Origin: Rhodococcoides corynebacterioides
GTDB taxonomy: Bacteria; Actinomycetota; Actinomycetes; Mycobacteriales; Mycobacteriaceae
Direction of reading: 5' to 3'
DNA: 64,000 nucleotides
Assembly (NCBI RefSeq): GCF_019834675.1
Contig: NZ_JABUBU010000002.1
Span: 248,001 to 312,000, forward strand
Position 1 is the first letter of the stretch. Every line of letters starts with the position of its first letter. This document shows, in pieces, positions 10,975 to 22,463 of this stretch. The translations under genes and the position numbers were made by a program. The notes below the pieces were generated by a model. The model worked only from the letters and a program-made list of their open reading frames with translations, was not told the origin of the DNA and ran no database searches.

Positions 10975-13752
10975 CTAGCCGCTGTTGCGCAACGCGGTGG
11001 CCAATCCGTTCATGGTCAGCAGGATGCCCCGCTTCACCTGCTCCCGGTCGTCGCCCGCTCGCAACTGGCGCAGCAGCTCCACCTGGAGGTGGTTGAGCGG
11101 CTCGAGGTACGGGAAGCGGTTGAACACCGAGCGCGCGAGCGCCGGATTGTCGTCGAGCAGGCCGTCGTGGCCGGTGATCTTCAGGTACCAGGACACGGTC
11201 CGCGCGTGCTCGTCGGAGATCATGCCGAAGACCGTGCGGCGCAGCTCCTCGTCCGGCACCAGTTCGCTGTAGCGCGCGGCGAGGCCGAGGTCGGACTTGG
11301 CCATCACCTGCGCCATGTTCGACAGGACCGTGCGGAAGAACGGCCAGCGGCGGTAGAGATCGGTGAGGGTCCGCAAGCGGTCCTCGTCGTCGCCGACCCA
11401 CTCCTCGAACGCCGACCCCACGCCGTACCAGCCCGGCAGCATGACCCGCGACTGACTCCAGGACATCACCCACGGAATCGCGCGGAGGTCGTACACCGAG
11501 TTGGTGGGCTTGCGCGACGCCGGCCGGGAGCCGATGTTGAGCTCGCCGATCTCGGCCACCGGTGTCGACAGGCGGAAGTAGTCGACGAAGCCCGGCGTCT
11601 CGTGCACCAGAGCGCCGTACGCCGCGCGCGCCCGGTCCGCGAGGTCGTCCAGGACGGCGTAGGCGGCCTCCGCGTCGTCCCCGAGGCCCTCGACGTCGAG
11701 CAACGTGCTCTCGAGCGTCGCCGCGAGCAGCGTCTCGAGGTTGCGCTGCGCGGACTTCGGCTCGGCGTACTTCGCCGCGATGACCTCGCCTTGCTCGGTG
11801 AGCCGGAGCGAGCCGGTCACGGCGCCGTGCGGTTGCGCGAGGATCGCGTCGTAGCTGGGACCGCCGCCGCGGCCGACGGTGCCGCCGCGGCCGTGGAAGA
11901 GGCGCAACCGGATGCCGGTGTCGCGGGCGGCGTCGATCAGGTCGAGTTCGGCGCGGTAGAGGGCCCAGTTCGCGGTGAGGTAGCCGCCGTCCTTGTTGGA
12001 GTCCGAGTAGCCCAGCATGACCTCCTGGTGCATCCCGCGACCCTCGACCAGCGCCCGGTAGACCGGCACCGCCAGCGTGGCGGTGAGCGTCGCGGCGCCC
12101 TGCCGCAGATCGTCGATGGTCTCGAACAGCGGCACGACGCCCACCGGGGAGGTCGGACCCTCCCCCGGTGCGCCGGGGTCGAGGATGCCCGCCTCCTTGA
12201 GCAGGACGGCGGCCTCGAGCATGTCGCTGACCGACGTGCACATGCTGATGATGTAGTTCGGCACCGCCTCGTCGCCGTGCCGTCGCACGGCCTCCGCCGC
12301 CGCGGTGACGATGGCCAGTTCCTTCGCGGTCTGCTCGCCGAACTCCGCGCGCGGCCCGGCCAGTGGACGCCGCGTCTCGAGTTCGGCCGACAGGACGGCC
12401 ACCCGCTCGTCCTCGTTCAGCGACGCGTAGTCGGCGTGGACACCCGCCCACGCGAGAAGTTCGGCGATCACCGACTCGTGGACCTCGGAGTTCTGCCGCA
12501 GGTCCAGGCCCGAGAGGTGGAACCCGAACGTGTCGACCGCTCGCCGCAGGGTGGCGAGGCGATCGTCGGCGATGCTGTCGTCGCCGATGGCGCGCAGCGC
12601 GTGATCGAGCACGTCGAGGTCGGCGAGGAACTCCGCCGGCCGGGCGTACGGCTCCGCGTCCCCGACCTGCTCGACGGTCAGCGCGCCACTCGGCAGGGTG
12701 TCCAGTGCTCGCGCGGCGGTGGCCGTCAGCCGACGACGCAGTCCGCGGATCGCGCGGCGGAACGGCTCGTCCGCGCGGTAGGCCGACTCGTCGCCCGAGG
12801 CGTCGGCGAGACGCGCCAGCGCGTCGTCGACCTGGACGAGGCGGGCCGACATGGACAGCTCCCGTTCCAGGTCGGCGAGGTGGCAGAGGTACTTGTCGAA
12901 CGCGACGGCCGCCGCGCGTCCCGTCGCGGTCCGCACGACGTCGGCGGTGACGTTCGGGTTGCCGTCGCGGTCACCGCCGATCCAGGACCCGGGTCGCAGC
13001 ACCGGCCGCGGCACCAGGTTCGCCTCGGGCCAGCGCCGTCGCAGCTCCTCGCGCACCCGGGCGTCGATGGCGGGAACGACGTCGAAGAGCGACATGTCGT
13101 AGTACCGCAGTCCCACCTCGATCTCGTCCTGGATCCGCAAGCGGGACAACCGGATCAACGCTGTCTGCCACAGCGTGAGGATCTGCCGGTGGATCCCGGT
13201 CTCGGTCTCCCGCGCCTCGGCCGGATCGAGCTCGGTCCGCTCGCGGAACCGCATCAACTCCGTGATGCGGGACTGGGTCTCGAAGATGCTGCGGCGGCGC
13301 GTCTCGGTGGGGTGCGCGGTGATGACCGGGGAGACCAGGGCGTCGCGCAGCAGATCCGCCACGGTGTCGGCATCGAGGTCGGCGGCGTCGAGCTTGGCGT
13401 AGGTCGCGGCGAGACTGCTGTCCTGCGGCGGCTCACCGGCCCGGACGTGCACCATGCGTCGGCGTTCGCGATGGATGTCCTCGGCGAGGTTGGCCAGCAG
13501 CGAGAAGTGGCTGAAGGCGCGGATGACCGGGATGGCACGCGCGACGTCGATGCCGTCGAACAGCTCGGAGAGTTCGCCGCGGTCGATCTCGGAGCGACGG
13601 ACGCGAAACGATTCCACCCGCGCGCGCTCGACGAGGTCGAACATCTCCGGACCCTCGTGGTCGCGCACGATGTCGCCGAGGATGCCGCCCAGCAGGCGGA
13701 TGTCCTCGCGTAGCGGTTCGGTGGCCGGCAGTCCCGGATCGACGGTGGTCAT
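10975..13752 (-). CDS. ppc: phosphoenolpyruvate carboxylase
   Basis: Anaplerotic enzyme carboxylating PEP to oxaloacetate. About 925 residues, full length. Signatures: '[13 protein letters not shown]' with the catalytic His, '[14 protein letters not shown]', '[13 protein letters not shown]' and the Gly-rich loop '[14 protein letters not shown]'. The C-terminus is 'RNSG' rather than the usual QNTG, a mild variation. The start chosen is ATG 13752: GATACT at 13760-13765 ends 7 bases upstream, which fits a leaderless message. An ATG at 13782 would add ten residues absent from the family core. Confidence 0.95.
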   Translation of the reverse strand: MTTVDPGLPATEPLREDIRLLGGILGDIVRDHEGPEMFDLVERARVESFRVRRSEIDRGELSELFDGIDVARAIPVIRAFSHFSLLANLAEDIHRERRRMVHVRAGEPPQDSSLAATYAKLDAADLDADTVADLLRDALVSPVITAHPTETRRRSIFETQSRITELMRFRERTELDPAEARETETGIHRQILTLWQTALIRLSRLRIQDEIEVGLRYYDMSLFDVVPAIDARVREELRRRWPEANLVPRPVLRPGSWIGGDRDGNPNVTADVVRTATGRAAAVAFDKYLCHLADLERELSMSARLVQVDDALARLADASGDESAYRADEPFRRAIRGLRRRLTATAARALDTLPSGALTVEQVGDAEPYARPAEFLADLDVLDHALRAIGDDSIADDRLATLRRAVDTFGFHLSGLDLRQNSEVHESVIAELLAWAGVHADYASLNEDERVAVLSAELETRRPLAGPRAEFGEQTAKELAIVTAAAEAVRRHGDEAVPNYIISMCTSVSDMLEAAVLLKEAGILDPGAPGEGPTSPVGVVPLFETIDDLRQGAATLTATLAVPVYRALVEGRGMHQEVMLGYSDSNKDGGYLTANWALYRAELDLIDAARDTGIRLRLFHGRGGTVGRGGGPSYDAILAQPHGAVTGSLRLTEQGEVIAAKYAEPKSAQRNLETLLAATLESTLLDVEGLGDDAEAAYAVLDDLADRARAAYGALVHETPGFVDYFRLSTPVAEIGELNIGSRPASRKPTNSVYDLRAIPWVMSWSQSRVMLPGWYGVGSAFEEWVGDDEDRLRTLTDLYRRWPFFRTVLSNMAQVMAKSDLGLAARYSELVPDEELRRTVFGMISDEHARTVSWYLKITGHDGLLDDNPALARSVFNRFPYLEPLNHLQVELLRQLRAGDDREQVKRGILLTMNGLATALRNSG

Positions 13753-13759
13753 GGGTGAC

Positions 13760-13765
13760 AGTATC
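13760..13765 (-). promoter_or_regulatory. putative -10 box of ppc
   Basis: GATACT on the minus strand ends 7 bases before ATG 13752 and no Shine-Dalgarno is present. It lies in the 80-bp gap after secG. Confidence 0.35.
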
Positions 13766-13832
13766 GTCGCCGCGCCCGGCATCCATCGGACGCGGGGTAG
13801 TGCTGCCGATCACAGTCCGACCGGCGCCGGAA

Positions 13833-14066
13833 TCAGGCGAACTTGATCTCCAGGCCGATGCCGAGGATGCAGATGAGCCAGACGATGCCGGTGAAGACCG
13901 TGACGCGGTCGAGGTTCTTCTCGACGACCGACGATCCCGACAGGGAGGACTGCACGCCGCCGCCGAACAGGCTCGACAGGCCGCCGCCCTTGCCGCGGTG
14001 CAGCAGGACGAAGACGAGCAGAGCGATGCTGGTGACCACCAGCAGGATGTCCAGGAACGTGCGCAT
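13833..14066 (-). CDS. secG: preprotein translocase subunit SecG
   Basis: Small partner of SecYE in the Sec channel. The 77 residues have two membrane helices (about 4-22 and 54-74) joined by the conserved Gly-rich loop 'HRGKGGGLSSLFGGG'. Sits between tpiA and ppc, the usual actinobacterial place. TAGAAT at 14075-14080 ends 8 bases before the ATG, with no ribosome-binding site, suggesting a leaderless message. Confidence 0.95.
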   Translation of the reverse strand: MRTFLDILLVVTSIALLVFVLLHRGKGGGLSSLFGGGVQSSLSGSSVVEKNLDRVTVFTGIVWLICILGIGLEIKFA

Positions 14067-14074
14067 GATCGACG

Positions 14075-14080
14075 ATTCTA
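14075..14080 (-). promoter_or_regulatory. putative -10 box of secG
   Basis: TAGAAT, close to the TATAAT consensus, ends 8 bases before the secG ATG and follows the terminator hairpin at 14103-14132. This is one of the strongest leaderless candidates in the window. Confidence 0.5.
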
Positions 14081-14102
14081 CAGGCCGGTCGCCCGCCGAC
14101 GA

Positions 14103-14132
14103 GAAAGGGCACGTCGTCCGACGTGCCCTTTC
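14103..14132 (-). terminator. perfect 14-bp hairpin between tpiA and secG
   Basis: Arm GAAAGGGCACGTCG is followed by a 2-base spacer and its exact reverse complement. It lies 30 bp beyond the tpiA stop and just before the secG promoter. The long perfect stem suggests the transcription terminator of gap-pgk-tpiA. A U-tract is absent, as is common in actinobacteria. Confidence 0.7.
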
Positions 14133-14162
14133 CCGATCAGCGTCCGATCAGAGGTCGTGCGG

Positions 14163-14948
14163 TCAGGGCAGCGGTCCACCCGCGGCGATCGCACACAGTG
14201 TCGCGAACTCGTCGGCCTTCAACGACGCGCCGCCGACGAGGGCGCCGTCGACGTCGGTCTGCCCGACGATCTCCCCGACGTTCTTCGAGCTGACGGAGCC
14301 GCCGTAGAGAATGCGCACCGCGGCGGCCGTGTCCACGGAGGCCAACGACGCCAGTTCGGTCCGCACCGCGGCGCAGACCTCCTGGGCGTCGGCGGCACTC
14401 GCGACCTTGCCGGTCCCGATGGCCCAGACCGGCTCGTACGCCACGACGACCTTCGCGATCTGTTCGGCCGACAACCCCGCGAGCGATCCGCGCAGCTGCT
14501 CGAGGTTGTGGGCGACGTGCTCGCCCGCCTCGCGCACGTCGAGGCCCTCGCCGATGCAGACGATCGGCGTGAGCCCGTGCTTCAGCGCGGCCGTGGTCTT
14601 GGCCAGCACCGTCGCGTCGTCCTCGCCGTGGCCGGCGCGACGCTCGGAGTGGCCCACCACGACGTACGTGCAGCCCAGCTTGGCCAGGAACGCACCGCTG
14701 ATGTCGCCGGTGTACGCGCCCTGATCGTGCGGCGAGAGGTCCTGCGCACCGTAGGTGAGCAGGAGCTTGTCGCCCTCGACCAGCGTCTGCACGCTGCGGA
14801 TGTCGGTGAACGGCGGGATGACCGCGACGTCGACCTTCTCGAAGTACTTCGCGGGCAGCGAGAAGGCGATCTTCTGCACCAGAGCGATGGCCTCGAGGTG
14901 GTTGAGGTTCATCTTCCAGTTGCCCGCGATGAACGGAGTCCTGCTCAT
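14163..14948 (-). CDS. tpiA: triosephosphate isomerase
   Basis: Interconverts dihydroxyacetone phosphate and glyceraldehyde-3-phosphate. 261 residues. Catalytic residues are all visible: Lys in 'AGNWKMNLN', His in 'VVVGHSERR' and Glu in '[13 protein letters not shown]'; the phosphate loop 'YGGSVSSKN' follows. The ATG overlaps the pgk stop (ATGA). Last gene of gap-pgk-tpiA, followed by the strong hairpin at 14103-14132. Confidence 0.97.
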   Translation of the reverse strand: MSRTPFIAGNWKMNLNHLEAIALVQKIAFSLPAKYFEKVDVAVIPPFTDIRSVQTLVEGDKLLLTYGAQDLSPHDQGAYTGDISGAFLAKLGCTYVVVGHSERRAGHGEDDATVLAKTTAALKHGLTPIVCIGEGLDVREAGEHVAHNLEQLRGSLAGLSAEQIAKVVVAYEPVWAIGTGKVASAADAQEVCAAVRTELASLASVDTAAAVRILYGGSVSSKNVGEIVGQTDVDGALVGGASLKADEFATLCAIAAGGPLP

Positions 14949-16162
14949 GCGTCACCCTCCAGAACGTTCAGCCCCGGCAGAGTCTTGCCCTCCAGGTATT
15001 CCAGCGACGCGCCGCCGCCGGTGGAGATGTGCGAGAACCCGTCCTCGGGCAGGCCCAGCGTGCGCACGGCCGCCGCGGAATCGCCGCCGCCGACGACGCT
15101 GAACGCGCCCTTGGCGGTGGCCGCGATGATCGACTTCGCGATTCCCGCGGTGCCCGACGAGAACTTCTCGAACTCGAAGACGCCGGCGGGACCGTTCCAG
15201 AAGATCGTCTTCGCGTTACCGAGCACCGCGTCGAAGCGATCCACCGAATCCGGACCCACGTCCAGACCCATCCACCCGTCCGGGATCTCCGAGGCCTTCA
15301 CGACCTCGGACTCCGCGTCGGCGGAGAACGAATCCGCGACCACGACGTCGGTGGGCAGGTGGATCACGTCGCCGAACCGCTCGAGCAGGTCCTTGCAGGT
15401 GTCGATCCGATCCTCCTGCAGCAGCGACGAGCCGACCGAGTATCCCTGGGCGGCGAGGAACGTGAACGCCATGCCGCCGCCGATGACCAGGGTGTCCACC
15501 TTGGGTGCGAGCGCCTCGATGACCCCGATCTTGTCGGAGACCTTGGATCCGCCGAGCACCACCGCGTACGGCCGCTCGGGGGTCTCGGTCAGCCGGGTCA
15601 GCACGTCCACCTCGGTGGCGACGAGCGTGCCCGCGTAGTGCGGGAGCAGCGTCGCGACGTCGTACACCGACGCCTGCTTGCGGTGGACCACGCCGAACCC
15701 GTCGGACACGAAGGCCGCGTCGTCGCCGGCCAGCGTGGCCAACTCCTTCGCCAGCGCCAGGCGCTCGTCGTCGTTCTTGCTGGTCTCGCGCGGGTCGAAC
15801 CGCACGTTCTCGAGCAGCAGCACGTCGCCGTCGGTGAGACCCTCGGCGCGAGCCTCGGCGTCCTGCCCGACGACGTCGCCGGCCAGCTGGACGTGCCGAC
15901 CGAGCAGCTCACCGAGCTTCGCGGCCACCGGAGCGAGGGAGTACTTCGCGTCCGGCGCACCCTCCGGGCGACCCAGGTGGGCCACCACGACGAGCTTCGC
16001 GCCCGCCTCGAGCAAGGTGTTCAGGGTGGGCAGGGACGCCTCGATCCGGCCGGCGTCGGTGATCTCGCCGCCGTCGAGCGGGACGTTGAAGTCCGCGCGC
16101 ACCAGCACGCCGCGTCCGGAGACGCCCGCGTCGATCAGGTCCTGCAGTGTCTGGACCGCCAT
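14945..16162 (-). CDS. pgk: phosphoglycerate kinase
   Basis: Makes ATP from 1,3-bisphosphoglycerate. 405 residues. The N-terminal substrate motif '[12 protein letters not shown]', '[16 protein letters not shown]', '[13 protein letters not shown]' and the nucleotide-binding '[14 protein letters not shown]' are in the expected order. Four bp from gap and a 4-base overlap with tpiA indicate one transcript. Confidence 0.97.
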   Translation of the reverse strand: MAVQTLQDLIDAGVSGRGVLVRADFNVPLDGGEITDAGRIEASLPTLNTLLEAGAKLVVVAHLGRPEGAPDAKYSLAPVAAKLGELLGRHVQLAGDVVGQDAEARAEGLTDGDVLLLENVRFDPRETSKNDDERLALAKELATLAGDDAAFVSDGFGVVHRKQASVYDVATLLPHYAGTLVATEVDVLTRLTETPERPYAVVLGGSKVSDKIGVIEALAPKVDTLVIGGGMAFTFLAAQGYSVGSSLLQEDRIDTCKDLLERFGDVIHLPTDVVVADSFSADAESEVVKASEIPDGWMGLDVGPDSVDRFDAVLGNAKTIFWNGPAGVFEFEKFSSGTAGIAKSIIAATAKGAFSVVGGGDSAAAVRTLGLPEDGFSHISTGGGASLEYLEGKTLPGLNVLEGDA

Positions 16163-16166
16163 CGCG

Positions 16167-17288
<1,122 letters not shown>

Positions 17289-17290
17289 TC

Positions 17291-17296
17291 AGCCTA
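17291..17296 (-). promoter_or_regulatory. putative -10 box of gap-pgk-tpiA
   Basis: TAGGCT on the minus strand about 105 bases before the gap GTG, upstream of the two leader hairpins. It is the same hexamer as at tkt, ribBA, rpe and fmt. No convincing -35. Confidence 0.35.
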
Positions 17297-17328
17297 GTGC
17301 CCGGGGGCCGTGCTCTCGACGGGTGCCC

Positions 17329-18306
17329 TCAGGCCTCGTCGAGCAGTTCCGCCGTGACCGCGGACTCGGTGTCCGGGACCCCGGTGTCCTTGGCCTTGCG
17401 GTCCGCCATGGACAGCAGGCGGCGGATGCGGCCCGCCACCGCGTCCTTGGTCATGGGCGGGTCCGCGAGCTGCCCCAACTCCTCGAGCGAGGCCTGGCGG
17501 TGCTGGACCCGGAGATGACCGGCGGCCGCGAGGTGATCCGGGACGTCGTCGCCGAGGATGGCGAGCGCCCGCTCGACGCGGGCGGCGGCCGCCACCGCGG
17601 CGCGGGCGGACCGGCGGAGGTTCGCGTCGTCGAAGTTGGCGAGGCGGTTCGCCGTGGCCCGCACCTCGCGGCGCATCCGCCGCTCCTCCCACGTCAGGCG
17701 GGTGTCCTGCGCGCCCATGTGGGTCAGCAGCGCGCCGATGGCCTCGCCGTCGCGCACCACCACCCGGTCGGCCCCGCGGACCTCGCGCGCCTTCGCGGCG
17801 ACCCCGAGCCGACGGGCGGCGCCGACCAGCGCGAGCGCGGCCTCCGGCCCGGGGCAGCTGACCTCGAGGGCGGACGATCGGCCGGGCTCGGTGAGCGACC
17901 CGTGGGCGAGGAACGCGCCGCGCCAGGCCGCGCCGGCGTCGGCGACGGTGCCGCCCACCACCTGCGCGGGCAGACCGCGCACGGGGCGACCCCGCAGGTC
18001 CAGCAGGCCCGTCTGGCGGGCGAGCGCCTCGCCGTCCTTGGCCACGCGGACCACCCAGCGCGTGCTCTTGCGCAGACCCCCCGCCCCCACCACGTGCACG
18101 TCCGCGCCGTAGCCGAAGAGGTCGAAGATCTCCCGGCGCAGCCGGCGAGCGATGGAGAGCTGGTCCACCTCGGCCTCCACCACGACGCGACCGGCCACGA
18201 TGTGCAACCCGCCCGCGAAGCGGAGCAGAGCGGAGACCTCGGCCTTGCGAGACGACGCCTTCGACTCGGTCAGTCTGCTCAGTTCGTCCTTGACGTCGGC
18301 TGTCAT
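17329..18306 (-). CDS. whiA: DNA-binding regulator WhiA
   Basis: Actinobacterial WhiA: a LAGLIDADG-like N-terminal part plus a C-terminal helix-turn-helix (about residues 225-305). '[12 protein letters not shown]', '[10 protein letters not shown]', '[20 protein letters not shown]', '[22 protein letters not shown]' and '[25 protein letters not shown]' are strongly conserved. WhiA activates sporulation division genes in Streptomyces; in non-sporulating relatives it is thought to affect division and chromosome maintenance. The start chosen is ATG 18306 with an ATGA overlap to yvcK; a GTG two codons earlier is possible. Last gene of uvrC-rapZ-yvcK-whiA. Confidence 0.95.
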   Translation of the reverse strand: MTADVKDELSRLTESKASSRKAEVSALLRFAGGLHIVAGRVVVEAEVDQLSIARRLRREIFDLFGYGADVHVVGAGGLRKSTRWVVRVAKDGEALARQTGLLDLRGRPVRGLPAQVVGGTVADAGAAWRGAFLAHGSLTEPGRSSALEVSCPGPEAALALVGAARRLGVAAKAREVRGADRVVVRDGEAIGALLTHMGAQDTRLTWEERRMRREVRATANRLANFDDANLRRSARAAVAAAARVERALAILGDDVPDHLAAAGHLRVQHRQASLEELGQLADPPMTKDAVAGRIRRLLSMADRKAKDTGVPDTESAVTAELLDEA

Positions 18307-19286
18307 GGCCACGACGAGGTGTCCTTCCTGTCACTGCTGTCGGTACCGCCGGCCAGCGCGGCGAGAACGCGCGCGAGTGCGGCGGGATCGTGGGTGCGGA
18401 CCGCATCCGACGCCACGTCCGCGTAGACGACGTCCGCGCCGAACAGGGCGGCCGCGCGGGCGAGGTGCTCGCGTTCGGACCCCGGCGGGACCGACGCGGA
18501 GTCGACCACCACGTGGTGCACCCGTAAACCGGGCGCGTGTTGGGACAGTACGTGCAGATGGCGTTCCGCCGAGAATCCTGCCGTCTCCCCCGGCTCCGGC
18601 CCCAGGTTGAGCACCAGCACCTTCCGGGCGGACGTCGCCGCGAGCGCGGCCGCGAGGTCCGGCACCAGCACGTGCGGCAGCACGCTCGAGAACCAGGACC
18701 CGGGGCCGAGGATGACCAGATCCGCGCGCTCGATCGCCCGCACCGAGGCCTCCGTCGCCGGTGGATCCGTCGGCCGCAGGCGCACTCGGCGCACCTTGCC
18801 CGGCGTCGTGGCCACGGCGACCTGACCGCGGATGACCCGACTGACCCGAGGGTCGTCCTCCAGGCCGGACACGTCCGCCTCGATCTCGAGGGCCACCGGG
18901 GACATCGGCAGCACCCGCCCCGCGACGTCCAGCACGCGCCCGAGCTCGTCCAGGGCCAGGACCGGATCGCCCATCACCTCGGTCAGGCCGGCCAGCACCA
19001 GGTTGCCGACGCTGTGGCCCGCGAGGGCGCCGTTGCCGCCGAACCGGTGCTGCAGGACGTCGGCCCAGAGCCGACTCCGCGGGTCCTCGCCCGCCAGGGC
19101 CGCCAGGGCCATCCGCAGATCGCCCGGCGGGATCATGCCGAGCTCGGCCCGCAACCGGCCCGACGATCCGCCGTCGTCGGCGACGGTGACCACGGCCGTG
19201 ACGTCGGTGGAGAACCGCCGAACGGCCGAGAGCGTCGCGTACAACCCGTGGCCGCCGCCCAGCGCGACGACGTTCGCCGAGCTCAC
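18303..19286 (-). CDS. yvcK: YvcK/CuvA family protein (gluconeogenesis factor, CofD-like)
   Basis: CofD-fold, UDP-sugar-binding protein needed for growth on gluconeogenic carbon and for wall homeostasis in Bacillus, Listeria and mycobacteria (family knowledge). 327 residues. '[19 protein letters not shown]' at the start, '[15 protein letters not shown]', '[12 protein letters not shown]' and '[16 protein letters not shown]' are diagnostic. The GTG start makes a GTGA overlap with rapZ, and its stop overlaps whiA. The rapZ-yvcK-whiA order is conserved across Gram-positives. Confidence 0.95.
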   Translation of the reverse strand: MSSANVVALGGGHGLYATLSAVRRFSTDVTAVVTVADDGGSSGRLRAELGMIPPGDLRMALAALAGEDPRSRLWADVLQHRFGGNGALAGHSVGNLVLAGLTEVMGDPVLALDELGRVLDVAGRVLPMSPVALEIEADVSGLEDDPRVSRVIRGQVAVATTPGKVRRVRLRPTDPPATEASVRAIERADLVILGPGSWFSSVLPHVLVPDLAAALAATSARKVLVLNLGPEPGETAGFSAERHLHVLSQHAPGLRVHHVVVDSASVPPGSEREHLARAAALFGADVVYADVASDAVRTHDPAALARVLAALAGGTDSSDRKDTSSWP

Positions 19287-20218
19287 TCGCGACCCAGATC
19301 GCGGTGCACCACACGCACCGTCGTGTGTGCGTCGCTCTGCAGACGCTGCGCGAGGGCCTCGGTCACCGCGACGCTGCGATGCTTGCCGCCCGTGCACCCG
19401 ACCCCCACCGTCATGTACCGCTTGCCCTCGCGGCGGTAGCCGGCCAGCGTCAGCACCAGCAGTCGGTGGTAGAGGTCGAGGTACTCGTCCGCACCCGGCT
19501 GGGTCAGCACGTACTCGGCCACCTCCGGGTCCTGCCCGGTGCGTGCCCGCAGGTCCGGCACCCAGTGCGGGTTGGGCAGGAACCGCATGTCGCACAGCAC
19601 GTCCGCGTCCAGCGGAAGCCCGTACTTGAACCCGAACGACTCGACCGTGACGGCCACCGTCCCGGCGGTCTCGTCCCCGAACGCTGCGGCGATCCGCTCC
19701 CGCAGGCCGTGCACCGACAACACGCTGGTGTCGATGACCAGGTGCGCCCGTTCCTTCACCGGGGCCAACCGCGCCCGCTCGCGCGTGATGCCCTCGCTGA
19801 GCGTGCCGTCGGCGCCGTAGTTCTGGAGCGGATGGCTCCGCCGCACCGACTCGAAGCGGCGGATCAGGACGTCGTCCGACGCGTCGAGGAACAGGACCCG
19901 CGGGCGGACGTCCGCGGCGGCGAGCTCGCCGAGCAGACTCGGGACGTCGCCGTTGAACAGGCGGCTGCGGACGTCGACCACGAGTGCGAGGCGATCGATC
20001 CGCGGCTGCGCGGACCGGCCGATCTCGATCATGCGGGTGATGAGCTCGGGCGGCATGTTGTCCGCCACGTACCACCCGAGGTCCTCGAGAACCTTGGCCG
20101 CCGTGCCCAGCCCGGCCCCGGAGAGACCGGTGACCAGGGCGACCTCGATGTCACCGGCCGGGTCGGCCCCGATGTTGCCGGCCGGGTCGGCCCCCATAGC
20201 AGTTCTTGGTGCGTTCAC
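19283..20218 (-). CDS. rapZ: RapZ/YvcJ family nucleotide-binding protein with altered P-loop
   Basis: In E. coli RapZ controls the small RNA GlmZ and so amino-sugar synthesis; in Gram-positives the role is less clear. 311 residues. The C-terminal domain is intact ('SFGFKYGLP', '[10 protein letters not shown]', '[24 protein letters not shown]'). The N-terminal P-loop reads '[11 protein letters not shown]' where GxxxxGK[ST] is expected: the Walker Lys is Leu. Upstream of the fold are two 24-bp copies encoding GADPAG(N/D)I. The GTG start makes a GTGA overlap with uvrC; an internal ATG (20197) lies just before the repeats. Confidence 0.93.
   Translation of the reverse strand: MNAPRTAMGADPAGNIGADPAGDIEVALVTGLSGAGLGTAAKVLEDLGWYVADNMPPELITRMIEIGRSAQPRIDRLALVVDVRSRLFNGDVPSLLGELAAADVRPRVLFLDASDDVLIRRFESVRRSHPLQNYGADGTLSEGITRERARLAPVKERAHLVIDTSVLSVHGLRERIAAAFGDETAGTVAVTVESFGFKYGLPLDADVLCDMRFLPNPHWVPDLRARTGQDPEVAEYVLTQPGADEYLDLYHRLLVLTLAGYRREGKRYMTVGVGCTGGKHRSVAVTEALAQRLQSDAHTTVRVVHRDLGRE
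20147..20194 (-). repeat. two 24-bp tandem copies at the rapZ 5' end
   Basis: Two adjacent copies encoding GADPAGNI and GADPAGDI, differing at two bases, lie between the start codon and the P-loop. They preserve frame. They belong to a set of similar repeats at gene edges in this window. Confidence 0.75.
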
Positions 20219-22353
20219 TCGCCCGCTGATCCTGTTCCCGAGACCGCGCTCGCCGGCTCCGGAGCGGAACGGTCGACGCCGGCCTCGTCGTCGGCCCCAT
20301 CATCGCGCACCGGCTCGTCCGGTGCGACCGCGACGTCGGAGGCCGTCGGATCGGACGAGTCGGGCGCCTCGACCCCCAGCGCGTCGAGCACGGCACGCGC
20401 CGTGGTCTCGCCGATACCGGGGACCTCGACGATCTCGGACACCGTCGCCTGTTTGAGTTTGGCCACCGAACCGAAGTGCGAGACCAGGGCGTTCCGACGC
20501 GCCTCACCCAGCCCGCGGACCGAGTCGAGCGCGGACGCCGTCATGCGCTTGCTGCGCTTGCTGCGGTGGAAGGTGATGGCGAAGCGGTGGGCCTCGTCCC
20601 GGACGCGCTGCAGGAGGAACAGCGACTCGCTGGTGCGCGGGAGGATCACCGGATCGATCTCGCCCGGCACCCACACCTCCTCGAGGCGCTTGGCCAGCCC
20701 GACCACGGCGACGTCGGTGACGCCCAGATCGTCCAGCACCGCGGCGGCCGCGGCCACCTGCGGCGCACCGCCGTCGACGACGAACAGGTTGGGCGGGTAC
20801 GCGAACCGCCGCGGGCGACCCGTCTGCGGATCCAACGCGGCCTCGGGGGCCAGGTCTCCCCCGGAGTCCTTGCCGTGCCGCAGGAACCGCCGCCGGGTGA
20901 CCTCGGCGATGCTGGCGACGTCGTCGGAGCGACCGTCGCCCGCTGCTTCCTTGATGGCGTAGTGCCGGTAGTCGCTCTTGCGGGGCAACCCGTCCTCGAA
21001 GACGACCAGCGAGGCGACCACGTCGGTGCCCTGGACGTGCGAGATGTCGATGCACTCGATCCGCAGCGGGGCGGTGTCGAGATCGAGGGCCTCCTGGATG
21101 CCTTGCAGCGCGGCGGAGCGCGAGGTGAAGTCCCCCGCGCGCTTGAGCTTGTGCTGCTGCAGGGCCTCCTTCGCGTTGCGCGCCACGGTCTCGGCGAGGG
21201 CCTTCTTGTCGCCGCGCTGCGGCACCCGCAGTTTGACCGACGATCCGCGCAGCTCCGACAGCCAGGCGGTGATCTCCTCGGCGTCCGGCGGCAGCACGGG
21301 CACCAGGACCTCGCGGGGCACGGCGGTGGCCGCGCCCTCGTCGGTGGTGGCGGACAGCGCGGCCTGCTCGCCGTAGAACTGGGTCAGGAACTGCGAGACC
21401 AGCGCCGCGTCGCCGCCGGGTTCCGTGGCGGACCCGGGCCCGGCGTCCGCGCCGAGGCCGCTCTCGACCACCTCGCCGGCCTTCTCCACCACCCAGCCGC
21501 GCTGCCCCCGCACGCGGCCGCCGCGGACGTGGAACACCTGCACGGCCGCTTCGAGGTCGTCGCCGGCGAACGCCACGAGGTCGGCGTCCGTGCCGTCGCC
21601 GAGCACCACGGCCTGTTTCTCCAGCGCGCGCCTGAGCGCCCCGATGTCGTCCCGCAGGCGGGCGGCGGTCTCGAAATCGAGATCCTCGGACGCGGTCTGC
21701 ATGCGGTTCTCGAGCTCGCGCACGAGCCTGTCGGTCTTGCCCGACAGGAAGTCGCAGAAGTCCTCCACCGTACGCCGGTGCTGCGCGGCGGACACGCGGT
21801 CGACGCACGGCGCGGAGCACTTGTCGATGTACCCCAGCAGGCACGGACGCCCGATCTGGCCGTGCCGCTTGAACACCCCGGCCGAGCACGTCCGGGCGGG
21901 GAACACGCGCAGCAGCAGGTCGAGGGTCTCGCGAATGGCCCAGGCGTGGGCGTACGGGCCGAAGTACCGCACCCCCTTGCGCCGCGGACCGCGGTAGACG
22001 AAGAGACGCGGATACTCCTCGTTCATGGTGACCGCGAGCATCGGGTAGCTCTTGTCGTCCCGGTAGCGGACGTTGAAGCGGGGGTCGAACTCCTTGATCC
22101 AGTTGTACTCGAGCTGCAGGGCCTCGACCTCGGTGGTGACCACCGTCCACTCCACGGAGGCGGCCGTGGTGACCATCTGACGGGTGCGCGGATGCAGCCC
22201 CGCGATGTCGGCGAAGTAGGAGTTGAGTCGGCTGCGCAGGCTCTTGGCCTTGCCGACGTAGATCACTCGTCCGTGCGGGTCGCGGAACTTGTAGACGCCG
22301 GGCTCGACCGGGATGGTCCCGGTGGCCGGACGGTATGTAGCGGGGTCGGGCAC
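20215..22353 (-). CDS. uvrC: excinuclease ABC subunit C
   Basis: Makes the dual incisions of nucleotide-excision repair. About 712 residues: GIY-YIG nuclease domain ('EPGVYKFRD...[14 protein letters not shown]', residues about 15-50), a cysteine group in 'RTCSAGVF...[15 protein letters not shown]', a UVR region near '[23 protein letters not shown]', an RNase H-like domain and C-terminal helix-hairpin-helix motifs ('[12 protein letters not shown]', 'VPGIGETTA'), then an acidic tail. The start chosen is GTG 22353 (VPDPATYRP, the family N-terminus), 7 bases after TACCGT. GTGs at 22362 and 22383 are alternatives. First gene of the run through whiA. Confidence 0.95.
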   Translation of the reverse strand: MPDPATYRPATGTIPVEPGVYKFRDPHGRVIYVGKAKSLRSRLNSYFADIAGLHPRTRQMVTTAASVEWTVVTTEVEALQLEYNWIKEFDPRFNVRYRDDKSYPMLAVTMNEEYPRLFVYRGPRRKGVRYFGPYAHAWAIRETLDLLLRVFPARTCSAGVFKRHGQIGRPCLLGYIDKCSAPCVDRVSAAQHRRTVEDFCDFLSGKTDRLVRELENRMQTASEDLDFETAARLRDDIGALRRALEKQAVVLGDGTDADLVAFAGDDLEAAVQVFHVRGGRVRGQRGWVVEKAGEVVESGLGADAGPGSATEPGGDAALVSQFLTQFYGEQAALSATTDEGAATAVPREVLVPVLPPDAEEITAWLSELRGSSVKLRVPQRGDKKALAETVARNAKEALQQHKLKRAGDFTSRSAALQGIQEALDLDTAPLRIECIDISHVQGTDVVASLVVFEDGLPRKSDYRHYAIKEAAGDGRSDDVASIAEVTRRRFLRHGKDSGGDLAPEAALDPQTGRPRRFAYPPNLFVVDGGAPQVAAAAAVLDDLGVTDVAVVGLAKRLEEVWVPGEIDPVILPRTSESLFLLQRVRDEAHRFAITFHRSKRSKRMTASALDSVRGLGEARRNALVSHFGSVAKLKQATVSEIVEVPGIGETTARAVLDALGVEAPDSSDPTASDVAVAPDEPVRDDGADDEAGVDRSAPEPASAVSGTGSAGE

Positions 22354-22360
22354 GGCCTCC

Positions 22361-22366
22361 ACGGTA
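22361..22366 (-). promoter_or_regulatory. putative -10 box of uvrC
   Basis: TACCGT ends 7 bases before GTG 22353. The intervening GGAGG is only 2 bases from the GTG, too close to work well as a Shine-Dalgarno, so a leaderless start is likely. Confidence 0.4.
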
Positions 22367-22463
22367 GTCGCCGGGTGCGACACGTCCCCGCGACGTCGGG
22401 TGACCCGATCGTCGACCCGACGAGTTGTCCGAATCGCACCGGAGAACGGCCGCGCAGGGTGTG

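Noticed and set aside
10753..13713. A 986-codon open frame opposite ppc
   Set aside because: Composition is that of an antisense shadow, and PEP carboxylase signatures cover the other strand end to end.
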